NCBI GenBank assembly: GCA_018993265.1
Contig: JAGKSW010000109.1
Coordinates: 1-64,000 of the forward strand
Direction of reading: 5' to 3'
Source: Nostoc sp. TH1S01
GTDB taxonomy: Bacteria > Cyanobacteriota > Cyanobacteriia > Cyanobacteriales > Nostocaceae
DNA: 64,000 bases
Shown here: piece after piece, positions 1 through 7,001 of the stretch
Numbering within the stretch: the stretch's first letter is position 1
How the letters are laid out: the number at the start of each line of letters is the position of its first letter
Notes under the pieces: generated by a model
What the model saw: the letters and a program-made list of their open reading frames with translations, nothing else
What the model was told of the DNA's origin: nothing
Database searches by the model: none
Program-made: the position numbers and the translations under genes

Positions 1-843
1 TTTCAAAATGAGAATTGCTGAGCACATACAACCGCCCTTTACGAAAACCACCGCCGAGTATACTGTCCAGATCATAAAATCCAGTAGACAATGCTGGAGC
101 AACTGTACCCGCATGACGCGCCTCGATTTCGGTCAATAACAGGGTGTAGGGGGTAGGGTGTAGGGTGTAGGGAAGACGGCGTTGGAATGGGCTTGTATCC
201 CCCCACCAACGCTATCGCCCTGAAAGGGCGGGGCTTCCAACCAAGAAAGTTGTTGGGGCTTTTTCTTCCCCTACACCCCACACCCCACACCCTACACCCC
301 GCCCCAACGGGGCTTGGTGAAAGTGTTGGCCAGGGCATGAGAAATGTGAACCAAGTCATTCTTGTTCTGCTCAGACGCAATGGTGTAAACTTTTTGTTCG
401 GCTTGGTCAAGGACATTGGTAAATTCGGCTTCGGTAGCATAGCCCAGTTGAACAATTTCAGTGCCGGCTTTGATCAACTGCCGCCGTTGGTATTTTTCCA
501 TAACCAAGTCGGCTAAAGCATCAATGTTCACGGCTGTGACAGTGCGATCTACCAGTGTGGCCAGTTTATTGCGTCCACCGATGCGGAACAGCAACCCATT
601 GTCAGACAACCAGTTGGTGATGCAAAGCAAATCAGTTGGTAGTCCCTGGCTGTACAATCGTTGCGCGGCTTGATAGATGTCCTTGTGGCCATTGATGTAA
701 AAGGCATCCGGTAGTAAGCGATCGCTGATTCGGCTCATGGCAGCAGGATCAAGCATGATACCGCCGAGTATTGCTTCTTCAGCCTCAATGCTTTGTGGGG
801 GTAAGCGGTCTTGTTGGGATGTGAAATTTAGTTCGTGTGTCAT
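1..843 (-). pseudogene. dnaB: Interrupted DnaB-type replicative helicase gene, running off the left edge
   Basis: Plasmid copy of the hexameric replicative helicase. Translation starts at the ATG at 843, with a GAGG-type ribosome site 8 nt upstream. Codons down to 319 give a typical DnaB N-terminal domain (RLPPQSIEAEEAILGGIMLD, then the linker helix ending ANTFT). Homology resumes at 133 in another frame with TEIEARHAG, ALSTGFYDLDSILGGGF and KGRLYVLS, the start of the RecA-like ATPase domain. Between them lies a 185-bp insertion (134-318) that adds an in-frame stop and shifts the frame. At the extreme left, where AGRPSMGKT (Walker A) would follow, the translation turns into unrelated residues, so a second break may lie at the window edge. 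The reading as DnaB is secure. No functional protein can come from this locus unless an intact C-terminal part is supplied elsewhere. Confidence 0.85.
134..318. mobile_element. 185-bp palindromic insertion inside dnaB
   Basis: The left arm (about 140-173) is built of GGGTGTA-type units and the right arm (about 268-302) of their complement CCCTACACC, so the ends can pair. The core holds a nested inverted repeat (GTTGGAA at 181-187, TTCCAAC at 235-241) and a tight hairpin CGCCCT-gaa-AGGGCG (216-230). GGT occurs at both junctions (131-133 and 316-318), compatible with a 3-nt target duplication. No protein is encoded. It resembles small non-autonomous palindromic elements common in Nostocales. 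The parent transposon is not identifiable here. Confidence 0.7.
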
Positions 844-856
844 GATTTACCTCGTG

Positions 857-983
857 TAAAAGAGCAGGGGAAGCAGGGGTGCAGGGGAGGCAGGGGAGGA
901 AAGAGCTTTTTGAGTGTTGGGAGTTGGGGAAGAATGGATAGTAAATTCTCCCCCTGCTGCACATCTCCCCCTGCCCCCCTGCT
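857..983. repeat. G-rich/C-rich inverted-repeat element between dnaB and the upstream gene
   Basis: The left arm carries four GCAGGGG-type units (about 857-899) and the right arm carries CCCCCTG units (about 949-982). The two can fold into a long hairpin, and the G arm has the run spacing of a G-quadruplex. It begins a few bases beyond the stop codon of the gene at 988-1938 and ends just before the dnaB ribosome site, so it may act on transcription or translation between these two genes. It is the same class of object as the insertion at 134-318, but with a different repeat unit. Confidence 0.6.
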
Positions 984-987
984 CTCT

Positions 988-1938
988 TCATGCTGCATTC
1001 GGATGCAAATACGCATACATAGCGGGATAATTGATTTGCAACCAGTTCAACCAACTTTCAGTAGCGCCTGTATGTTTTTGGTCATAGCGAGTGCTAAAAG
1101 AGGCGATCGCTTTGTCCTTACCAACTTCATCCATGCGGTCTAGAAGTTCACTAAAGGTGGCTTTATGCCAATCAAGAGAACGATTCGAGTAGTAGCCGAT
1201 GGGTTGATCGTTGGCAAGTGATTGTTCAGTCTGTGGCGGGGCTGATTCGGTAACTTTTGACCAATAAACCAGCAGTTCTTCTAAACCAGCTTGACTCACC
1301 TCCCAATTGCTGATGGATTTGATGACAGTGGGAATTTTGCGTTGCCAATCAACCTTGTCCCACTCGGCTCTCTCCTTGGCGATTAACTCCACCAGACGGC
1401 GATCGCAAGTTTGGTAAATTTTGTCCCTGGTAGCAGTACGCCAAGGGAAACGCCAACAGCGCAGTTTGATTTCGTTTTTGTAAACTGCGGGTAATGGCTC
1501 AGATGCCATGATGCTGGGGTCAAGCAGAATGTGGTTGAGCAAATCTTCAATCGACTGAAATTTTGGTTTGCTTGGCTTATTGTTCGATTGTTCGTTTTTG
1601 TCGAACGACCCCACCGCCATAGTAAGTCTGTTTGAGGGATTGTCTGTTTGAACCGAAGATTCGGATTGATTTAACAACGAAGATGAAATTTTAGGAATTA
1701 GTTCTTCTTGATTTGGTTGTGAACAAGAAGAATCGGGAATTGGTTCTTTTTCTTGGTTTGTTTGTAAATCCAAGTCAGTTTTTTCACACACACACTCACG
1801 GGTGGGGGGTGCGCCGGGTTTAGGGGGCGCATTATGTGTAGTAATCTCTGAAGTATTCTTTGTATATATAGATAGATTGTCCAAACAAGGCATTACAGTC
1901 TGTCCATCTAGGTCATTACAGCAGGGCGGCCGCATCAT
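988..1938 (-). CDS. Uncharacterised plasmid protein encoded upstream of dnaB
   Basis: A 316-residue protein of no family I recognise. The first ~130 residues are rich in Pro, Ser, Asn, Gln and acidic residues and look disordered. From about residue 130 it becomes compact and helical (FQSIEDLLNHILLDPS, then Trp-rich segments) and ends in a charged, aromatic tail (SWLNWLQINYPAMYAYLHP). The start is an ATG pair at 1938 without a clear ribosome site. It precedes the helicase gene on the same strand, separated only by a G-rich repeat, so a role in plasmid replication, for example helicase loading, is a reasonable guess. No motif proves it. Confidence 0.6.
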   Translation of the reverse strand: MMRPPCCNDLDGQTVMPCLDNLSIYTKNTSEITTHNAPPKPGAPPTRECVCEKTDLDLQTNQEKEPIPDSSCSQPNQEELIPKISSSLLNQSESSVQTDNPSNRLTMAVGSFDKNEQSNNKPSKPKFQSIEDLLNHILLDPSIMASEPLPAVYKNEIKLRCWRFPWRTATRDKIYQTCDRRLVELIAKERAEWDKVDWQRKIPTVIKSISNWEVSQAGLEELLVYWSKVTESAPPQTEQSLANDQPIGYYSNRSLDWHKATFSELLDRMDEVGKDKAIASFSTRYDQKHTGATESWLNWLQINYPAMYAYLHPNAA

Positions 1939-2132
1939 GTCAATAAGGCTAGACCATTCTCAATAGGCTCAAAAATAATCGCATTAAGCCATACTTATTG
2001 ACAAAGATTTGAGCGATCGCTTGGAGGTTTGGAAAGTGGATCAAATGAGAAATGCTGATTTTTTCGTTGATTCTTGATTTCAGTAGTCACCAAGTATACT
2101 TTAGATGCGTTCGCCCTGGTAAACTTTCAATC

Positions 2133-2153
2133 ACCAATTACCAATTACCAATT
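2133..2153. repeat. Heptanucleotide tandem repeat, 3 x ACCAATT
   Basis: Three perfect copies of ACCAATT lie in the intergenic stretch between the genes at 988-1938 and 2182-2610. Heptameric short tandem repeats of this kind are typical of heterocystous cyanobacteria. The rest of 1939-2181 shows one GCGATCGC and nothing else recognisable. Confidence 0.7.
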
Positions 2154-2181
2154 ACTACGTTTATACACTGAGAGTAGGATT

Positions 2182-2610
2182 TTACAAGTTTCCAGTACTT
2201 CTATTACTAATTTTTGTCCCAATAATTGATTGCTCTTTATCCTTTATGAGGAATTTAGAACTATTAATTCTCAACACTTCGTAATTTTCTGTTATAAACA
2301 CTGAACCTAAAGTAGCTATTATATCTGCAAACGAAATTTTAAAGGCTAATGGTATCCTTAAATTTAAAAATGATTTTGGCAGATTTTTAACATTTAAATA
2401 TAATATTTTTTTATTTACATACCATACTCCAGTAAATTTATTACCTGTTATAAGTTCTTTAGGTTTAAAAAAAAGCAATGTTTGAATCCTAGTTTGTTCA
2501 TAAGTCATATCATCTTTAAATACAATAGTAATTTTTTCGGAATCAGTATTAAAACGCCATTTTCCCAAAAGTAAAATTTCTATTTCTATATCAGAATGCT
2601 TACTAGTCAT
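2182..2610 (-). CDS. Hypothetical protein, about 142 residues
   Basis: I chose the ATG at 2610 because GAGGATAG stands in ribosome-site position before it. An in-frame extension to 2688 would overlap the preceding gene and begins with unlikely residues. The protein (MTSKHSDIEIEILLLGKWRF...) alternates short beta-type strands. It contains a pattern (GKWRF, KITIVFKDDMTYEQTR, GVWYV) seen in small lipocalin-like beta-barrel proteins, but the match is only general. It follows the GUN4-domain gene by about 65 bp on the same strand and may be co-transcribed. Function unknown. Confidence 0.55.
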   Translation of the reverse strand: MTSKHSDIEIEILLLGKWRFNTDSEKITIVFKDDMTYEQTRIQTLLFFKPKELITGNKFTGVWYVNKKILYLNVKNLPKSFLNLRIPLAFKISFADIIATLGSVFITENYEVLRINSSKFLIKDKEQSIIGTKISNRSTGNL

Positions 2611-2674
2611 ATCTATCCTCAAATTAGCTTTAGTTCTAATTTTTCTGATTATTAACAGATGTGCGATTAACGCA

Positions 2675-4357
2675 CTACAAAGTTTCATTACAACTTTTTA
2701 TACGAGAAAAGAATAAATGCATCTGCCAGACTAACCAAGATTTTACTCGCCAAGCTCCCATTGAAAGGTATTCTGTAGAAGATGGAGAAGATGGAGATAA
2801 GTCAGAGCTATGTGGCTCGTAGTGTAACCATTTGGCTGGTAGATGTCCCATAGGTGTTATGGGGGACAATTTAAAAGTTAGTTTGTCGTAATTTAACCAG
2901 TTTCCCTCTTTTCGCCAACCTAGGCGATCACCAAGCCTTTTTTCTGTTTCATAATCTATTTGACCACCTATTTCATCCCAAATACTTTGCTGAACACTAA
3001 AGCCAAAGTAACCATTACTGTATTGTTGCCAAAGTCGATCGATTTTATGAAAAGCTTGACATGAAAAGTTAAGAATATCTTCCTTATAAACTTCATTCCA
3101 ATCATTTTTACCCATGACTTGTAGCATTAATTTAGCAGTTTCAATATCAGCTTCTTGCCACTTGTACTGTATAAGCATATTTTGCAGTTTACTGTAATCA
3201 ATATTCCAATTAATTTTAATTTCTGTAGAAAATTCAATATCATTATTAGCTTGTTCTGCAAATTCCGTCTTTTCGATAGAAAGGTGAGAATCAAAAACAA
3301 CATCTGTTTCTACTATCCCTAGCACTTTTTTTTGAGCAACTAGTTGAGTAGACAGATAATTAGATATTAGATTAATCGCTTGATTTAAAGTTATACCTTC
3401 TTGAGCTAAATGAAAGTCATGAACTTGTAAATTTAAAAGTTCTGACTGAAAAAAAGCATCTTGCAGTCTATCTTTTTTATCATAACTTGCCACTAATAAA
3501 TTGAGGATGTTATGAGAAACAGTATTAGTATCTTGTATCGTTAATAAGTTATCTTGAGAATTGAGAGTACTACTTGCTAAATTTTGAATTTCTCCTACAG
3601 TTGCATAAAAATCAGCATCCACTTTGACTATCTCATCTATTAAAGATTGAAACGGGCTAAAGTAATTTTGTAGTGAGTTTTCAAGATTAATTGCTGTTTC
3701 AGCTATTTTTGCTATTTCTTGACGAATTTTTGTAGCTCTGAGTTTGTATTCATAAATTTCTTGATACACCTCTATATCTTTAAGTATTTGTCCAATAGCT
3801 TGCTTTTGATTTTTAGTATCTACTGCTAAATTTTTAATCCCTTCGCTAAGTAGTTTAACTTTTTCTAATATTAAAAAGTTAGTATTACTTAACAGTACAA
3901 TAGATTTTATATTTTCTTGTTTTTCCCATTTTAATTGCTCAATTATTTGAGGATTTTTATAATTTTTTATCTCTAGCTTATTTCTTTCTTCATCGACTTT
4001 TCTAATTTCAGAATACTTTTGGTTAAACAGATTTTTCCAGTTATCTATAAATTTTAATAAAAAATCTTGATAACTATCTTTATAAATTTCTAAAAAATCA
4101 AGAAGTTGAGTATAATCTCTAATTAATAATTTAACCTCTGCCAAGATTTCTCTTTGGCTAATTTCTTTTTTTAGTTTGATTATTCCCCAAAAATAAGAAT
4201 GATATTTAGTGCCTTCTTTAATTAAGTTTTGGCATTTTCTAATTTTCCTTTGAACTTTCTTGAGTTTTGGATTTTTTAAAGTAGGAAATTTATAATGTTT
4301 TTCATAAATCGTAATAGATTTATAAGTAACTAATTGTTTTTGCCTTTTAGCTAGCAT
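2675..4357 (-). CDS. Coiled-coil protein with C-terminal GUN4 domain
   Basis: About 560 residues. Residues 1-340 are almost wholly helical and rich in Lys, Glu, Ile and Gln, consistent with long coiled coils. Residues about 400-510 form a GUN4 domain: the pattern WQEADIETAKLML, FSCQAFHKIDRLWQQYSNG, FGFSVQQSIW, LGDRLGWR and LTFKLS...GHLPAKW follows the family closely. GUN4 binds porphyrins and stimulates Mg-chelatase in chlorophyll synthesis. In cyanobacteria the domain also occurs fused to kinases, caspase-like and other signalling modules, and this copy is of that fused type. The last ~50 residues are Ser-rich and unrelated. The ATG at 4357 is preferred over the GTG at 4360. Whether porphyrin binding is retained is unknown. 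Confidence 0.75.
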   Translation of the reverse strand: MLAKRQKQLVTYKSITIYEKHYKFPTLKNPKLKKVQRKIRKCQNLIKEGTKYHSYFWGIIKLKKEISQREILAEVKLLIRDYTQLLDFLEIYKDSYQDFLLKFIDNWKNLFNQKYSEIRKVDEERNKLEIKNYKNPQIIEQLKWEKQENIKSIVLLSNTNFLILEKVKLLSEGIKNLAVDTKNQKQAIGQILKDIEVYQEIYEYKLRATKIRQEIAKIAETAINLENSLQNYFSPFQSLIDEIVKVDADFYATVGEIQNLASSTLNSQDNLLTIQDTNTVSHNILNLLVASYDKKDRLQDAFFQSELLNLQVHDFHLAQEGITLNQAINLISNYLSTQLVAQKKVLGIVETDVVFDSHLSIEKTEFAEQANNDIEFSTEIKINWNIDYSKLQNMLIQYKWQEADIETAKLMLQVMGKNDWNEVYKEDILNFSCQAFHKIDRLWQQYSNGYFGFSVQQSIWDEIGGQIDYETEKRLGDRLGWRKEGNWLNYDKLTFKLSPITPMGHLPAKWLHYEPHSSDLSPSSPSSTEYLSMGAWRVKSWLVWQMHLFFSRIKSCNETL

Positions 4358-4431
4358 CACTGATTATCAAACATACAAATAGTTACTAAACTGTTACTTA
4401 ACTCAACGCCTGAATATTTTTGCGATTACAT

Positions 4432-5921
4432 TCAGTCAAGCTCTGTATCAAAGCCATTTACGCGGGTAAGTAAGTATTGCAGCTTAACTTGTTGCAAAAT
4501 TTGTTCGAGTTCTTTGTCGCTCATTTTCCGGTCTGTATGCGGATAGAGTAACTGTTCGCGCAAAGTCCCTAAAATGATATAAGGACGCTGGGGTAAGAAT
4601 AAGACTTCTTTTAGAGGAGGACGCACTAGACGACCAGTTCCCGCATTCCACAAACCAGCGATCGCTCTCAATAGAGAACTCTTACCTCGACCACTAGGGC
4701 CAACAATCAATAACCCTTCTCCCGGCTGAACAGCAAGTGATAAATCTTTAACAATCAGCTGTTCATAGTTTGGCGTTTGCAAAGTTAAATTTTCAAAAGC
4801 TAAACGTTCGTCTTCTACAATTTGAATAGTACTGACCTTCTCTGGTTGTTTACTAACAGCCTGTAGTGCATCAGAAAACTCTGCTAAACGCTTTACATAG
4901 CCGGAAAATCGCCCTGAAATCGCAAACTCAGCTATTAGTTCCCCCAGAGCATTAGAAAACATAAAGCAAGCAAAACTAACTTGGTTAATTTCTCCATAAT
5001 CAATTTGATTCTGGAGAAATAAAGGCGTAAGTATGAACATCGAAAATACACTAATAGCAGACTGATACGCTCTGCCAAAAGCGTCTTGTCCTCTCTCTAA
5101 ATTCAGCCTGCGTTCAGCAGTTTTTATAACGTTATCAAATCGACGCTGAATTATATTTAATTCTTCATCTTCTCCCTGAAAGAAAGCGATTGATTCAGCG
5201 TGATTCCGAACATGAGTTAAGCAATAAGCAAAGTCTGCTTTAAATGCAAGTTCTTCTTGGTTAACTTTATTTATTGCTTGATTCAAGTAAACAGCTATTA
5301 AATTCCCTATAATTGTATAAATAATTAAATAAATTGCGATTTGTGAAGAAACTGTCCAGAGAATTATCAAAGCACTTCCCATTTCTAAAAATTTTTCTAG
5401 TAGAGAAGATGAGAATCTCACAGCAATAGTAGTAATGGGTTCTATTTCTTGCGATAAGCGTTGATCTGGATTATCTATATCAGATTTAAAATTAATTTTA
5501 TAATAAGCTTGATTGCTTAAATATTTTTTTAAAATATGAATATTTAGCCACTTGTACCAGTCAAGAATTATTTTTTTCTAACATATCTCAAAAGAGTTAC
5601 TAATAAAACTATCCCTACAATGATGAGACTAGACAGCCATAAAGTACTATTATATTTATCAAGGTTTCTTTCTTCAATAACAATATCAATTACATACCGA
5701 TTCCAGTAACTATTTGCAGCATTTACACTTACAATCACGACTACTAATAATAGTAGAATAATAAGCATTCCCCATGAACGAATTACATCAGCAAATCCTC
5801 GTCCATCTGCTGTTGTTGGATACCAATAAGGCCCGGAAACTACTTTCACATCTTCCCAAAATTGAGTTAATTTTGACAAAGGATTTATTGTATTTTGCTC
5901 ATGTACAGATTGAGTTTGCAT
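4432..5921 (-). pseudogene. Broken COG4178 (SbmA/BacA-like) peptide exporter
   Basis: A paralogue of the intact exporter at 11836-13827. The N-terminal part (5568-5921) holds the first transmembrane segments and stops at VRKK just after a run of seven A (coding strand, 5571-5577). One additional A would restore the frame and give IILDWYKWLN, matching the intact copy, and the frame then continues through the transmembrane and ATPase regions. Walker A (GPSGRGKSS) and the Q-loop region (LFLPQRPYI) are present. The reading then ends at GFDTEL with a stop, so the signature motif, Walker B and H-loop are missing. It has therefore been broken twice. The ATPase part is nearly identical to the intact paralogue, so the duplication or gene conversion is recent. 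Confidence 0.85.
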
Positions 5922-6060
5922 ATTCTAAAGATGTAGCCGTTATTAATTAGATTATTGATTTTGAAATGTCCTTTGAGAATTAGTTAAACTGACTCAGAGG
6001 CCGTTTTACTTTTAATTAAAGATTTTTAGCTCCTCCTAAATCTTCCTGACAAAAGGGGGA

Positions 6061-6453
6061 CTAGGGACTGTTTTCAAACTCTGTGATCCCCCCAACCCCC
6101 TTAAAAAGCTATCCATTATAAACATCTTTCTTAACATTTCGAGAGTATTAACTCACGTCTGTAGAACCATGATTCGGTCGTTATTTATTCTCAATAAAAA
6201 CATAGTTTTAGCGAGAAGAATAAACGCGAATTTGTCAAGTCACCCTAAACTATCAGTCTCTAAGATGCTTATAAAAAAATGGTTTTAAGATTGTAAAGAA
6301 AGATGTGGGTAACGCATAGCTTAAAAAGGGGGGCTAAAAGCCTCTTAAAGTCCTCCTTTTTAAGGGGAGCCACTGCGTTGGGCGGGTTCCCCGACTCCTT
6401 CAGTGGCGTGGATTTAGGGGATGCTAAACAAATAGTTTGAAAACACCCCCTAG
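6061..6453. mobile_element. MITE-like element with 20-bp terminal inverted repeats
   Basis: The 20 bases at 6061-6080 (CTAGGGACTGTTTTCAAACT) recur inverted at 6434-6453 with 18 of 20 matching. No transposase is encoded between them. The interior carries a further dispersed-type hairpin block (about 6360-6410) with the GGGCGGGTTCCCCGAC pattern common in Nostoc intergenic DNA. It fills most of the gene-free stretch 5922-6477. I see no gene or promoter in the remainder. Confidence 0.55.
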
Positions 6454-6477
6454 GGGAGATCAAATCGATGCACTAAG

Positions 6478-6873
6478 TTAATCTTCATCAACAATTTCGA
6501 CTGTTCTCGGAACAGGGCCTTCTTCAGGCTCAGTAACGACTACTGGGCTAATATGATGTTTGAGTTTGAGTTTTAACTCATCTGAAATGGGCAATTCTTG
6601 AATTTCTTTGAGAAGAAATCTCACAGATTCAGTTTTGCTACGTTCTGTATAGATGAGCTTGAGAATGTTTTCAATTCCAAATCCCGCTATATATTCCCCT
6701 AGAACGGCTACCAGCCCAAGCAGACCTAAACCTCCTAACAAGCCCAAAGGCCCCCCCAGTGATGAAAGCATAGCGACAACGGCGGCGACATTACCCCCTG
6801 ATGCACCCGTTGCTATCACGAAAAGTATGCCAGGAAGGCCCAAACCAGAAATTTTTTTGACGAGTTCATCCAT
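6478..6873 (-). CDS. Small glycine-rich membrane protein
   Basis: A 131-residue protein with a short amphipathic start (MDELVKKISGLGLPG). A Gly/Leu/Ala-rich hydrophobic stretch follows at about residues 14-68, enough for two membrane helices. Next comes a charged helical region (LLKEIQELPISDELKLKLKHH) and an acidic tail (EEGPVPRTVEIVDED). The start ATG at 6873 is followed by coherent sequence. It lies downstream of the patatin gene on the same strand, but a strong terminator sits between them, so it probably has its own promoter. I do not recognise the family. Glycine-rich two-helix proteins include membrane-active peptides and small permease-like subunits. Confidence 0.6.
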   Translation of the reverse strand: MDELVKKISGLGLPGILFVIATGASGGNVAAVVAMLSSLGGPLGLLGGLGLLGLVAVLGEYIAGFGIENILKLIYTERSKTESVRFLLKEIQELPISDELKLKLKHHISPVVVTEPEEGPVPRTVEIVDED

Positions 6874-6954
6874 TGAATTTACCTACAATCCTTATAAAGT
6901 GAAAACATGACTAAGAGAGTCGTTACTAATTTCTTTTGTGAAGAAATTAAAAAT

Positions 6955-6992
6955 CTTACATCTTGCACCAACTAACTGGTGCAAGATGTAAG
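6955..6992 (-). terminator. Rho-independent terminator after the patatin gene
   Basis: A perfect 16-bp inverted repeat (CTTACATCTTGCACCA and its complement) with a 6-nt loop. On the minus strand it is followed at once by ATTTTTAATTT. It starts 10 bp beyond the patatin stop codon. Confidence 0.8.
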
Positions 6993-7001
6993 AAATCTGA
7001 T

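Noticed and set aside
134-318. Insertion in dnaB as an intein or a self-splicing intron
   Set aside because: DnaB is a classic intein host, but 185 bp with in-frame stops is too short for an intein or a group I/II intron, and no splicing motif is seen.
860-985. CRISPR-like array in the G-rich repeats
   Set aside because: Units are 7-11 bp without spacers and the block is an inverted repeat. No cas gene is present in the window.
6269-6463. Small reading frame with a start codon on the minus strand
   Set aside because: It lies inside the MITE-like element, its translation is made of repeat-derived residues, and there is no ribosome site.
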